Source: Modestobacter italicus
GTDB lineage: Bacteria > Actinomycetota > Actinomycetes > Mycobacteriales > Geodermatophilaceae
Direction of reading: 5' to 3'
Assembly: GCF_019799965.1 (NCBI RefSeq)
Contig: NZ_JABGCJ010000004.1
Span: forward strand, 310,001 to 374,000
DNA: 64,000 nt
A program made the translations under genes and the position numbers. This document shows positions 1 to 8,191 of the stretch, piece by piece (within the stretch, counting starts at the first letter, position 1; every line of letters starts with the position of its first letter). The notes under the pieces are model-generated. The model did not search any database and was not told the DNA's origin. It saw nothing but the letters and a program-made list of their open reading frames with translations.

Positions 1-247
1 CGCGGGCGCGGGCCTGCGCGGCGAGCACCTCGCGGTCCTTGGGTGGGGCGGTGGTGACCAGCTCGGCGAGCAGGTGCTCGGTGGCGTGCGCGATCTCCTC
101 GACCGCCCGGTCGAACGCCGCCTGGTTGGCCTGCGAGGGCCTGGCCGACCCGCTCACCTTTCGCACGTACTGCAGCGCCGCCGCCCGCACCTCCTCGGAG
201 GTGGTGGCGGGCTCCAGGTTGTGCAGGACGTGGATGTTCCGACACAT
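1..247 (-). CDS. DUF2277 family protein, 3' end cut by window edge
   Basis: The reading frame starts at ATG 245-247 and runs off the left edge after 82 codons. The protein opens MCRNIHVLHNLEP and continues with an AALQYVRKVSG block and a C-terminal APPKDREVLAAQARAR stretch. These are the conserved pieces of the DUF2277 family, soluble proteins of about 85-90 residues, so only a few residues are missing. No biochemical role is known for the family; the conserved Cys2 and Arg3 are the most striking invariant residues. It lies downstream of the acyl-CoA dehydrogenase on the same strand, separated by 64 bases that contain a 26-base perfect palindrome, so it may be a separate transcription unit or a weakly read-through one. 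Confidence 0.85.
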   Translation of the reverse strand, partial: MCRNIHVLHNLEPATTSEEVRAAALQYVRKVSGSARPSQANQAAFDRAVEEIAHATEHLLAELVTTAPPKDREVLAAQARAR

Positions 248-260
248 GCCCCGCACCCTA

Positions 261-286
261 GGGGCAGAAATGGCCATTTCTGCCCC
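261..286. repeat. 26-base perfect palindrome (terminator or operator)
   Basis: The arm GGGGCAGAAATGG is followed directly by its exact reverse complement, with no spacer. It sits between the acyl-CoA dehydrogenase stop (312) and the DUF2277 start (247), both read leftward. It could fold as a stem in RNA and end the upstream message, or act as an operator 14 bases before the DUF2277 start codon. There is no T-tract. Confidence 0.6.
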
Positions 287-311
287 GCTCGGACCCCGCT
301 CTGCCGGACCC

Positions 312-1481
312 CTACGGGGCGACGGTGGTGGTGGGGGTGCCGCCGCGGGCCAGGGCGCGGGCGATCACCAGGCGCTGGATCTGGTTGGTGCCCTCGAAGA
401 TCTGCATGACCTTCGCCTCCCGCATGTACCGCTCGACCGGGAAGTCGCGGGTGTAGCCGTACCCGCCCAGCACCTGGACGGCGTCGGTGGTCACCTTCAT
501 CGCGTTGTCGGTGGCCACCAGCTTGGCGATGGAGGCCTGCTGGCCGTAGGGCTGGCCGGCGTCGCGCAGCCGGGCCGCGGAGAGGTACAGCGCCCGGGAG
601 GTCTCGACGGCGGCGGCCATGTCGGCCAGCAGGAAGCCCAGCCCCTGGTGCTCGATGATCGGCTTGCCGAAGGTCTCCCGCTCCTGGGCATAGGCGACCG
701 CGTCGTCCAAGGCGCCCTGGGCCAGGCCGGTGGCGACGGCGGCGATGCCCAGCCGGCCGGCGTCCAGCCCGGCGAGGGCGATCGACAGGCCCTCGCCCTC
801 CTCGCCCAGCCGGCGGTCGGCGTCGACCCGGACGCCGTCGAACCGCATGGTGGCGGTGGTCGAGCCGGTGAGCCCCATCTTCCGCTCGGCGGTGTCCGCG
901 GAGAGCCCGGCGCTGTCGGCGGGCACCAGGAAGCAGGAGATGCCGCGGGCGCCGTCGTCGGAGGTGCGGGCCATCACCTTGTAGAAGTCGGCGTGCCCGC
1001 CGTGGGTGGTCCAGGCCTTCTCCCCGGTGAGCACGTAGGAGTCGCCGTCCCGGACGGCGCGGGTGCGCATCGCCGCGGGGTCGGAGCCGGCGTGCGGTTC
1101 GGACAGGCAGTAGGCGCCCAGCTGCTCCCCGCCGAGCATCTCGGGCAGCCGGCGCTGCTGTTCCGGCGTCCCCCGGGTGGCCAGTCCGAAGCAGGACAGC
1201 CCGTGCACGCTCACCCCGACGCCGACGCTGGCCCAGGCTGCGGCGATCTCCTCGAGCACCTGCAGGTAGACCTCGTAGGGCTGCCCGCCACCGCCCAGCT
1301 CCTCGGCGTAGGGCAGGCCCAGCAGCCCGGCCCGGCCGAGGGTCCGGAACACGTCGCGGGGGAACTCCTCGGCGGCCTCGGCGGCGGCGGCGCGTGGCGC
1401 GAGCTCCTCGGTGGCCAGCTGCCGGGTGAGGTCGAGCAGGTCGGCGGCCTCCTGGGTGGGGACCAGACGACGAACGGGCAC
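312..1481 (-). CDS. acyl-CoA dehydrogenase
   Basis: This 389-residue protein has the normal length and order of the acyl-CoA dehydrogenase family: an N-terminal helical domain, a middle beta domain with the FAD/substrate-binding stretch AYCLSEPHAGSDP (about residues 143-155) and a C-terminal helical domain with ERETFGKPI and VLGGYGYTRDFP. The catalytic base is the Glu of IFEGTNQIQR near residue 363. It catalyses alpha,beta-dehydrogenation of an acyl-CoA with electrons passed to electron-transfer flavoprotein. The substrate is not readable; short or branched chain is typical for this subgroup. It is divergent from a TetR regulator with GTAC-rich inverted repeats between them, so local repression by that regulator is likely. 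Confidence 0.9.
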   Translation of the reverse strand: MPVRRLVPTQEAADLLDLTRQLATEELAPRAAAAEAAEEFPRDVFRTLGRAGLLGLPYAEELGGGGQPYEVYLQVLEEIAAAWASVGVGVSVHGLSCFGLATRGTPEQQRRLPEMLGGEQLGAYCLSEPHAGSDPAAMRTRAVRDGDSYVLTGEKAWTTHGGHADFYKVMARTSDDGARGISCFLVPADSAGLSADTAERKMGLTGSTTATMRFDGVRVDADRRLGEEGEGLSIALAGLDAGRLGIAAVATGLAQGALDDAVAYAQERETFGKPIIEHQGLGFLLADMAAAVETSRALYLSAARLRDAGQPYGQQASIAKLVATDNAMKVTTDAVQVLGGYGYTRDFPVERYMREAKVMQIFEGTNQIQRLVIARALARGGTPTTTVAP

Positions 1482-1527
1482 GGCGCACCTCCGGGAGGTC
1501 CGGGACGCCGTCGTCCCGGACTGGTTG

Positions 1528-1567
1528 CAGTACTGCCGAACGGTACGCAGTACTGGTGGGGGTACTC
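1528..1567. promoter_or_regulatory. candidate TetR operator, two CAGTACTG palindromes
   Basis: The 8-base palindrome CAGTACTG occurs at 1528-1535 and 1548-1555, exactly 20 bases apart, with further GTAC cores at 1543 and 1562. GTAC, Y, G, five bases, C, R, GTAC (1530-1546) forms a partial dyad. The cluster lies in the 129-base gap between the divergent acyl-CoA dehydrogenase and TetR genes, the usual place for an autoregulated TetR operator. Binding by the neighbouring regulator is inferred. Confidence 0.55.
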
Positions 1568-1610
1568 AACCGCGCGCCGTTGTTACCCTCCGGTACTCCG
1601 GAGGAGGGCC

Positions 1611-2204
1611 ATGACGTCGCTGGACACCCGCAGCACCCGCAGCACGACGCGGCGCGCGGCGCTGCTCGACGAGCTGGTCGCGGTCTTCCTGGCCGAGGGC
1701 TTCGCCGCCTTCACCCTCGACGAGCTGGCCCGCCGGCTGCACTGCTCCAAGACCACGCTCTACGGCATCGCGGCGAGCAAGGAGCAGCTGGTGGTGGCCG
1801 CGGTGAAGCGCTTCTTCCAGCGTGCGACGACCGCGGTCGAGCAGCAGGCCACCGGCCCGGGCGACCACCGCGAGCGGATCGGCTCCTACCTGCTGACCGT
1901 CGCCGAACAGCTCCAGCCCGCCTCGCCGGCCTTCTTCGCCGACCTCGCCGCCTTCGCCCCGGCCCGGGAGATCTACCAGCGCAACACCCGCGCGGCCGCC
2001 GACCGGGTGCAGCAGCTGGTCAGCGAGGGGGTCGCCGCCGGCACCATCCGGCCGGTGCACCCCTCCTTCGTCGGCGTCGCCGTGGCCGCGGTGATGAGCG
2101 CCATCCACCGGGGCGACGTCACGGCCGCGACCGGCCTGGACGACGCCGCCGCCTACCGGGAGCTCGCCGACCTGGTCGTCGCCGGGATCGCCCCGCCCCG
2201 CTGA
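1611..2204 (+). CDS. TetR family transcriptional regulator
   Basis: The ATG at 1611 follows GGAGGAGG at 1600-1607, which fixes the start; the longer upstream open frame is a high-GC artefact. The 197-residue protein has an N-terminal helix-turn-helix (FAAFTLDELARRLHCSKTTLYGIAASKEQLV, about residues 30-60), the hallmark of TetR/AcrR regulators, then an all-helical ligand domain. It is divergent from the acyl-CoA dehydrogenase, so it probably represses that gene and itself and responds to an acyl-CoA or related metabolite. That ligand is a guess from context only. Confidence 0.9.
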   Translation: MTSLDTRSTRSTTRRAALLDELVAVFLAEGFAAFTLDELARRLHCSKTTLYGIAASKEQLVVAAVKRFFQRATTAVEQQATGPGDHRERIGSYLLTVAEQLQPASPAFFADLAAFAPAREIYQRNTRAAADRVQQLVSEGVAAGTIRPVHPSFVGVAVAAVMSAIHRGDVTAATGLDDAAAYRELADLVVAGIAPPR

Positions 2205-2211
2205 CCGGCGG

Positions 2212-3231
2212 TCAGGGCCCCGACGTCCAGGCGAGGTCCGCGACCACCGGGGAGTGGGTGCTCGCCCCCCGGTCCCGTTCCACGCTGCGCAGCGGGCGCA
2301 GGCCGCTGACCAGCACGACGTCCACCCGGGCCACCCCGGGACCGGGGCCGCGGGTCAGCGCCGGCCAGGTGCCCACCGCCCGGTGCACGTCGGTCAGGCC
2401 GGCACCGGTCAGCTGGTGCAGCGGCCGGTTGAGCGGTGCGGAGTTGAGGTCCCCGCCGAACACCACCGGCCGGCCCCGGTCGACCAGGCCGGCGACGACC
2501 TCGGCGTAGCGCCGGGCCTCGGCCAGCCGGGTCCGCGCCGCCTCGCCCGTGCCACCGGCGGGGTTGGCCTCTCCCCCGGCGGGCGTGCAGCCGACGCACG
2601 GCGACGCCAGGTGCACCGAGAGCACGTCCAGTTCCCGGCCCTCGACGTCCAGGGTGACCAGGTCGGTCGCGCGGGCGCCGGTCGGCAGTCCGGTCACCCG
2701 GTCGACGCCGACGACCGGGTACCGGGAGAGGACGGCGTCCCCGTCACCCAGCCGTCCGCCGGTCAGCGGACCGAGGTGCACGTACGGGTAGCCGGCCAGG
2801 GCCCGGAGCTCGGCGCGCCGGGCGACCGTGACCTCCTGGAGCAGCAGCACGTCGGGCTCCTCCTGCTCGATCAGCGCGCGCAGGCCGTCCAGCGGCTTCC
2901 CGTGCGTGACGTTGTAGCTGGCGACCCGCAGGTCGACCGCGCCCGCGTGGTCGGTGAACCGGTTGACCAGGTACGGCCCTTGCAGCACCAGGACGGCGAC
3001 CGTGGGCACCAGCAGCGCCGCCACGGCCCGCCAGGCGCGGCGGGTGGCGGCCATGACCAGGAGCACCGGCGCCGGCGCCAGCCACCACGCGGAGAACAGC
3101 GCAGCCGTGTAGGTCACCGCCGTCCGGTCGCCGAGCACGGCGACGGCCACGAGCAGCGCGGTGCCGAGCACCCCGTAGCCCGCGACCAGCTGCCGCCACG
3201 GCCACCGCGGCCGGGTGTCTGGTCGCAGCAC
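2212..3231 (-). CDS. membrane-anchored endonuclease/exonuclease/phosphatase (EEP) family protein
   Basis: I chose GTG 3229-3231 as the start, giving 339 residues; no strong ribosome-binding site supports it, so the start is uncertain. Three hydrophobic segments fill the first about 100 residues. The remainder is an EEP (DNase I-like) domain with the metal and catalytic motifs SYNVTHGK, LLLQEVT, GGDLNSAP, a D-V pair near VARVDVVLV and the C-terminal HSPVVADL. The fold hydrolyses phosphodiesters in nucleic acids, lipids or small molecules, and with this topology the domain probably acts at the membrane, possibly outside. A CxxC pair (SPCVGCTPAGGE) sits in a loop. It is divergent from the siderophore importer operon. 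Confidence 0.82.
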   Translation of the reverse strand: MLRPDTRPRWPWRQLVAGYGVLGTALLVAVAVLGDRTAVTYTAALFSAWWLAPAPVLLVMAATRRAWRAVAALLVPTVAVLVLQGPYLVNRFTDHAGAVDLRVASYNVTHGKPLDGLRALIEQEEPDVLLLQEVTVARRAELRALAGYPYVHLGPLTGGRLGDGDAVLSRYPVVGVDRVTGLPTGARATDLVTLDVEGRELDVLSVHLASPCVGCTPAGGEANPAGGTGEAARTRLAEARRYAEVVAGLVDRGRPVVFGGDLNSAPLNRPLHQLTGAGLTDVHRAVGTWPALTRGPGPGVARVDVVLVSGLRPLRSVERDRGASTHSPVVADLAWTSGP

Positions 3232-3324
3232 GGGACCATCGTGCGGGCTCGGAGCGGCGGGCCGGCGGGATCCGCCGACGGGAACGGAGTCGGGTTCGTC
3301 ACGCCCACCATCCGTCGACGTGGG

Positions 3325-3343
3325 TAAGGTGAGCCTCACCAAT
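3325..3343. promoter_or_regulatory. DtxR/IdeR-type iron box upstream of siderophore importer
   Basis: TAAGGTGAGCCTCACCAAT matches the actinobacterial iron-box consensus TTAGGTTAGSCTAACCTAA at about 14 of 19 positions by hand count and contains the dyad GGTGAG-C-CTCACC. It lies 43 bases before the permease start. Iron-loaded DtxR/IdeR would repress the importer genes here. Confidence 0.8.
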
Positions 3344-3385
3344 CTCGGCCGGGACCCGGCTGACCGCCGTCCCCAGGAGTCGCAC

Positions 3386-4453
3386 GTGGCACAGCGCACG
3401 GCCACCGCGCCTCCCGAGGAGGCGACCGCCAGGGCCCCCCGGCGGGGGCTGCTCCGGGGCGCGGTCGGCCGCTCGCTGGGCCTCTGGCTGCTGCTCCTGC
3501 TGGTCCTGGCGGTCTGCGCGCTGAGCATCACCGTGGGCACCCGGCCGATCGGCCTGGGCACCGTCTGGCAGGCGCTCACCGACGCCGCCACCCCGGGCGA
3601 CGAGACGGTGATCATCCGGGAGCTGCGGGTGCCCCGCACCCTGCTCGGGGTGCTGGCCGGGCTGGCCCTGGGCGTGTCCGGCGCGCTCATGCAGGGGCAC
3701 ACCCGCAACCCGCTCGGCGACCCGGGCCTGCTCGGGGTCACCGCCGGTGCCGCGTTCGCCGTGGTGCTGTCCATCTCGGTGCTGGGCCTGTCCACGCCCA
3801 GCGGCTACGTCTGGTTCGCCTTCGCCGGGGCCCTGCTGGGCAGCGTCGCCGTCTTCGCGATCGGCTCCGGCCGGGGAGGCGCCACACCGGTCAGCCTGGC
3901 GCTGGCCGGCACCGCGCTCAGCGCCCTGCTGTTCGCGCTGGTCTCCTCGATCACCATCAGCAGCGCCGACACCCTCGACGCCTACCGCTTCTGGATCGTC
4001 GGTGCCCTGGCCGGCCGGGACGCCTCGGTCGCCACCCAGGTGGCCCCCTTCATCGTCGTCGGCCTGCTGCTCGCCCTGCTCAACGCCCCGGCGCTGAACC
4101 TGCTCAACCTCGGCGAGGACGTCGCTCGCGGTCTGGGCCAGCGGATCTGGGTGGCCCGCAGCGTGGGGCTCGGTGCCATCACCCTGCTCACCGGGGCCGC
4201 CACCGCCGCCTGCGGGCCGATCGCCTTCGTCGGGCTGGTCGTGCCGCACGTCGCCCGGGCGGTCACCGGCCCCGACCACCGCTGGCTGGTGCCGTACTCC
4301 GGCCTGCTGGGGATCGTCTTCCTGCTGCTGGCCGACGTGCTGGGCCGGGTGATCGCCCGCCCCGGCGAGCTGCAGGTGGGGATCGTCCTGGCCGTCGCCG
4401 GCACCCCGTTCTTCATCGCCCTCATCCGCCGCCGGCGGCTGGTGACGCTGTGA
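3386..4453 (+). CDS. FecCD family iron-siderophore ABC transporter permease 1
   Basis: The start is GTG 3386, preceded by AGGAG (3375-3379); an ATG in frame at 3215 lies upstream of the iron box and is rejected. The 355-residue protein has about nine to ten membrane segments and FecCD landmarks: RELRVPRTLLGVLAGLALG, the GALMQGHTRNPLGDPGLLG block, and the ATPase-coupling stretch near LGEDVARGLGQ. It forms half of the inner-membrane channel for Fe(III)-siderophore import. It overlaps the second permease by four bases (GTGA), so the two are translationally coupled. No binding-protein gene is adjacent; a candidate with its own iron box lies at 59767-60768. Confidence 0.92.
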   Translation: MAQRTATAPPEEATARAPRRGLLRGAVGRSLGLWLLLLLVLAVCALSITVGTRPIGLGTVWQALTDAATPGDETVIIRELRVPRTLLGVLAGLALGVSGALMQGHTRNPLGDPGLLGVTAGAAFAVVLSISVLGLSTPSGYVWFAFAGALLGSVAVFAIGSGRGGATPVSLALAGTALSALLFALVSSITISSADTLDAYRFWIVGALAGRDASVATQVAPFIVVGLLLALLNAPALNLLNLGEDVARGLGQRIWVARSVGLGAITLLTGAATAACGPIAFVGLVVPHVARAVTGPDHRWLVPYSGLLGIVFLLLADVLGRVIARPGELQVGIVLAVAGTPFFIALIRRRRLVTL

Positions 4454-5544
4454 CGCTCACCGCCCCGACCCGGGCCCCCGAGCACCGCGCCCGCCCCCGC
4501 CGCGTCCTGCGCGTCCGGCACGTCTCGGGCACCTACCGGCTCCGGCAGCTGGTCGTGCCGCTGGCGACCGTGGTCGTGCTGCTGCTGGCCGCCGCGATCA
4601 GCATGGGGCGCGGTGACTACCCGATCAGCATCCCGCAGGTGCTCGGGGCGCTGGTCGGCCTCGGCGACGACACCCAGCGGTTCATCGTCACCGAGCTGCG
4701 CGCCCCGCGGATCGCCGCCGCCGTGCTCGTCGGCGTGGCCCTGGGCATGTCCGGTGCGCTGATCCAGACCTTCGCCCGCAACCCGCTGGCCAGCCCGGAC
4801 ATCCTGGGCGTCAACGGCGGCGCGGCGATCGGCGCGGTCAGCGTGATCGTGTTCGCCGGCACCGGGACCACCGCCGCCGGGGTGCTCGGCGGCATCGGGC
4901 TGCCGCTGGCCGCCCTGCTCGGCGGGTTCGTGATGGCCTTCGCGGTGTTCGGGCTGGCCTGGCGCAAGGGCGTCGACGGCTACCGCCTGGTGCTCATCGG
5001 GGTCGGCCTGTCCGCGATGGCCAACGCGGTCGTGCAGTACCTGCTCACCCGCAGCACCATCTGGGACGCCGCCGCGGCGAACGTCTGGATCACCGGCTCG
5101 CTGAACGGCCGGGGCTGGGACGACGTGCTGCCCCTCGCGCTCGCCCTGGCCGTGCTGGTGCCCGCCGCGCTCGCGCTGGGGCGGGTGCTGAACGTGCTGC
5201 AGTTCGGCGACGAGACCGCCCGTGGGCTCGGGGTGCGGGTGCCGCTCGCCCAGGGCACCGTGGTCGTGGTGGCCGTCGCGCTGGCCGCCTTCGCCGTCTC
5301 CGCCGCCGGGCCGATCCAGTTCGTGGCGCTCGTCGTCCCGCAGATCGCCGTCCGGCTCACCGGGGGCTCCCGGCCCCCGCTGATCGCCTCCGGGCTGCTC
5401 GGCGCGCTGCTGCTGGTGGCCAGCGACCTCACGGCGCGCACCGTGCTCACCGAGGCCTTCCCCGTCGGGGTGGTCACCGCGGTGGTGGGCGCGCCGTACC
5501 TGCTCTGGCTCCTCGTCCGCGGAAGGCGGCGATCGACCCTGTGA
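4450..5544 (+). CDS. FecCD family iron-siderophore ABC transporter permease 2
   Basis: This 364-residue polytopic protein is the second half of the import channel. It repeats the family pattern: ELRAPRIAAAVLVGVALGMSGALIQ, then TFARNPLASPDILGVNGGAA, then a coupling loop near FGDETARGLGVR and FVALVVPQIA. Its first 35 residues are basic and cytoplasmic. It begins inside the stop of permease 1 and ends overlapping the ATPase start by four bases, which implies fixed stoichiometry by coupled translation. The two permeases are paralogues, as is usual for FepD/FepG-type pairs. Which of the two is FepD-like or FepG-like cannot be told by eye. Confidence 0.92.
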   Translation: MTLTAPTRAPEHRARPRRVLRVRHVSGTYRLRQLVVPLATVVVLLLAAAISMGRGDYPISIPQVLGALVGLGDDTQRFIVTELRAPRIAAAVLVGVALGMSGALIQTFARNPLASPDILGVNGGAAIGAVSVIVFAGTGTTAAGVLGGIGLPLAALLGGFVMAFAVFGLAWRKGVDGYRLVLIGVGLSAMANAVVQYLLTRSTIWDAAAANVWITGSLNGRGWDDVLPLALALAVLVPAALALGRVLNVLQFGDETARGLGVRVPLAQGTVVVVAVALAAFAVSAAGPIQFVALVVPQIAVRLTGGSRPPLIASGLLGALLLVASDLTARTVLTEAFPVGVVTAVVGAPYLLWLLVRGRRRSTL

Positions 5545-6365
5545 CCGCTCTCGACACCCCCACCACCACGACCACGGACCGCGTCCGGCTGGCCGCCGAC
5601 CGGGTCCGGCTGGCGTACGGGGAGAAGGTCGTCGTCGACGACCTGGACCTGCAGCTCACCGAGGGGTCGTTCACCGCGATCGTCGGCCCGAACGGCTGCG
5701 GGAAGTCCACCCTGCTCAAGGCGCTCGGCCGGCTGCTGCGCCCGACCGCCGGCAGCGTGCTGCTGGACGGCCGGGCGATCACCTCGACGCCGACCCGCGA
5801 GGTCGCCAAGGTGCTCGGGCTGCTCCCGCAGACCCCGCTGGCCCCGGAGGGGCTGACCGTGGCCGACCTGGTCGCCCGGGGCCGGCACCCGCACCAGAGC
5901 TGGCTGCGGCAGTGGTCCTCCGACGACGAGGCCGTGGTCGCCGAGGCGCTGCGCTGGACCGACATGGCGGAGCTGGCCGACGCCCCGGTCGACGCCCTCT
6001 CCGGCGGGCAGCGGCAGCGCGCCTGGATCTCCATGGCCCTGGCCCAGGGCACCGATCTGCTGCTGCTCGACGAGCCGACCACCTACCTCGACCTGGCCCA
6101 CCAGGTGGACGTGCTGGAGCTGGTCGGCCGGCTGCACGCCGAGCGGGGGCGCACCGTCGTCGTCGTCCTGCACGACCTGAACCTGGCCGCCCGCTACGCC
6201 CAGCGTCTGGTGGCCATGAAGGACGGCGTCCTGGTCGCCTCCGGCACCCCCGCCGAGGTGATCACCGAGCAGCTGCTCGCCGACGTCTTCGAGCTGGAGG
6301 CCCGCGTCGTCCCCGACCCGGTCACCGGCACCCCGATGGTCGTACCGGTCCGCCGCCTCCGCTAG
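5541..6365 (+). CDS. iron-siderophore ABC transporter ATP-binding protein
   Basis: This 274-residue ATPase powers the two FecCD permeases. Walker A is GPNGCGKST, the signature is [10 protein letters not shown], Walker B is [12 protein letters not shown] and the switch His lies in [14 protein letters not shown]. The TTYLD form and the HDLNxAARYA stretch are typical of FepC/FecE-type iron and cobalamin importers. It is the last gene of the three-gene operon. Its stop codon TAG (6363-6365) overlaps the stop codon of the converging chemoreceptor gene, both lying in one CTAG tetranucleotide. Confidence 0.93.
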   Translation: MTALDTPTTTTTDRVRLAADRVRLAYGEKVVVDDLDLQLTEGSFTAIVGPNGCGKSTLLKALGRLLRPTAGSVLLDGRAITSTPTREVAKVLGLLPQTPLAPEGLTVADLVARGRHPHQSWLRQWSSDDEAVVAEALRWTDMAELADAPVDALSGGQRQRAWISMALAQGTDLLLLDEPTTYLDLAHQVDVLELVGRLHAERGRTVVVVLHDLNLAARYAQRLVAMKDGVLVASGTPAEVITEQLLADVFELEARVVPDPVTGTPMVVPVRRLR

Positions 6366-8002
6366 AAGGTGAAGTGGGTGGTGGTGGCGCGGAGGTCGCT
6401 GGCCAGCCGGGACAGCTCGTCGACGGCGATGCGGGTCTGACTGAGCGCCTGGTTCGTCTGTTCGGCGGCCTGCGAGACGCCCGTGACGTTGCTGGCGATC
6501 TCGGTGGTGCCGTGCGCGCCCTCCTGGATGGAGCGCGACATCTCGTTGGTGGTGGCCGTCTGCTCCTCCACCGCGCTGGCGATGGTCAGCTGGTAGTCGT
6601 TGATCGAGCCGATGATCCCGGTGATCCGGCTGATCGCCTCCACGGCGCCGGTGGTGTCGCCCTGGATCGCCTCGACCCGGCGGGCGATGTCCTCGGTGGC
6701 CTTGGCGGTCTCCTCGGAGAGCTCCTTGACCTCGTTGGCCACGACCGCGAAGCCCTTGCCGGCCTCCCCGGCGCGGGCGGCCTCGATGGTGGCGTTGAGC
6801 GCCAGCAGGTTGGTCTGGGCGGCGATCGAGGTGATGACCTTGACGACCTCACCGATCTCGCGGGAGGAGTCGCCGAGCGCGACCACGGCGGCGTTGGTGG
6901 TGGTGGCCTCGGCGACGGCGGTGGCGGCGACCTGGGCCGCCTCGTTGGCGCTGCGGGAGATCTCCAGGATGGCCGCGTTCATCTCCTCGGCCCCCGCGGA
7001 GACGGTGCTCACGCTGCGGGACACCTCCTCGGCGGCGCCGGAGACGACGTTGATCTGCACGCTGGTCTCCTCCGCCGACGCGGAGATCTGGGCGGCCGAC
7101 GCCGACAGCTCCTCGGCGGACGCCGCGACCGTGGAGCTGGACGCGACGACGGTGGCCATGACCGACCGCAGCCGGGTCATCGCGTCGTCGATCGCCGCGC
7201 CCATCCGGCCCAGCTCGTCGCGGGTGGTGAGCCCGCTGGTGGCGGTGAGGTCACCGGCGGCCAGCGCCTCGGCGACCAGCTCGACCCGGTGCACCTTGCG
7301 GGCGAGGCTGCGGGCGACGGCGAAGCCCACCCCGACGGCCAGCAGCACGCCGACCACCAGGACGACGATCGCGAAGGTCCGCTGCCGGGCGCTCTCGGCC
7401 TCGGCCGCAGCCGCGCCGGCCGCCGCGTCGGCGCTCTCCAGCTCCTCCATCTGCAGCAGGCCCGCGAGCATGGTGTCGAACAGCGGGGCGACCTGGGCGT
7501 CGTGCACCTGCCGCCAGCCGGCCTGGTCGTGCGCCTGGGCCAGGTCGCCCAGGACGGCGTCCTCGACCTGCTCGGCGCGATCGAAGGTGGCCGCGATCTC
7601 CTCGAGCATCTCCTCGGCCCCGGCCGGGTGCTCCAGGGCGAGGAAGGACTCCAGGTCGGCGTCGAAGTCGGTCCGGGCCTGCTGCACCCGGTCCCGGGCG
7701 TCGGTGGTCTCCGCCGGGGTGTCGGCCAGGACGGCGTCACGCTGGGCGACCGCGAGGGCCTGCACGTCGGTGATCAGCGCGGAGATGCCGTCGATGCCGA
7801 GCACGTCCTGCCGGTACATCCGCTGGCTGGTCTCGGCCTCGCTGGCGAGTGCGTGCAGCCCGGTGACGCCGACGACCACCGCGACGGCCGAGGCGGCGCC
7901 GACGGCGGTGAGCACCTTGGTCGCCACCCCCCGGTCGCCCCACCAGGCCCGGGGACGCCCGGCGGCTCCGCGCGCAGCGCTGGTGGACGGGGTGGACGAC
8001 AT
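6362..8002 (-). CDS. methyl-accepting chemotaxis protein
   Basis: The start at ATG 8000-8002 follows AAGGAG; it gives 546 residues. The order is cytoplasmic head, first membrane helix (about 25-50), a roughly 150-residue helical extracytoplasmic sensor of four-helix-bundle type, second membrane helix ([18 protein letters not shown]), HAMP linker, then a coiled-coil signalling domain with the invariant hairpin tip [20 protein letters not shown] and following [10 protein letters not shown]. It would signal to CheA/CheW, which are not in this window. No pentapeptide for CheR docking ends the protein (it ends HFTF). The ligand is not predictable. It converges on the siderophore operon and is separated from the BCCT gene by a strong hairpin. 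Confidence 0.93.
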   Translation of the reverse strand: MSSTPSTSAARGAAGRPRAWWGDRGVATKVLTAVGAASAVAVVVGVTGLHALASEAETSQRMYRQDVLGIDGISALITDVQALAVAQRDAVLADTPAETTDARDRVQQARTDFDADLESFLALEHPAGAEEMLEEIAATFDRAEQVEDAVLGDLAQAHDQAGWRQVHDAQVAPLFDTMLAGLLQMEELESADAAAGAAAAEAESARQRTFAIVVLVVGVLLAVGVGFAVARSLARKVHRVELVAEALAAGDLTATSGLTTRDELGRMGAAIDDAMTRLRSVMATVVASSSTVAASAEELSASAAQISASAEETSVQINVVSGAAEEVSRSVSTVSAGAEEMNAAILEISRSANEAAQVAATAVAEATTTNAAVVALGDSSREIGEVVKVITSIAAQTNLLALNATIEAARAGEAGKGFAVVANEVKELSEETAKATEDIARRVEAIQGDTTGAVEAISRITGIIGSINDYQLTIASAVEEQTATTNEMSRSIQEGAHGTTEIASNVTGVSQAAEQTNQALSQTRIAVDELSRLASDLRATTTHFTF

Positions 8003-8144
8003 GCGGGTGGCTCCTTGCTCGGCCGGGCCCTGATGATCAGGGTCACCTCCTGCTTCGTCCGCGGAGCGCAACTACTTGAGCCGTGGACGAGATCGGGTCC
8101 CGATCACCCCACCCGTCACACGGCCGTCGACCTGGACCGGACGA

Positions 8145-8180
8145 CAGTGGCCCCCTCGCCGGTCGGCGAGGGGGCCACTG
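8145..8180 (-). terminator. intrinsic-type hairpin after BCCT transporter
   Basis: A perfect 16-base-pair stem (arms 8145-8160 and 8165-8180, loop GGTC) begins 12 bases after the BCCT stop codon. It is GC-rich and lacks a clear U-run, as is common in such genomes. Confidence 0.8.
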
Positions 8181-8191
8181 GGTCAAACGGG

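Noticed and set aside
39-1610. N-terminal extension of the TetR frame back to base 39
   Set aside because: The TetR protein starts at 1611 behind GGAGGAGG; the upstream part is antisense to the acyl-CoA dehydrogenase.
3215-3385. Longer start for FecCD permease 1 at ATG 3215
   Set aside because: That start lies upstream of the iron box, and the extra residues have no family match; GTG 3386 has an AGGAG site at good spacing.
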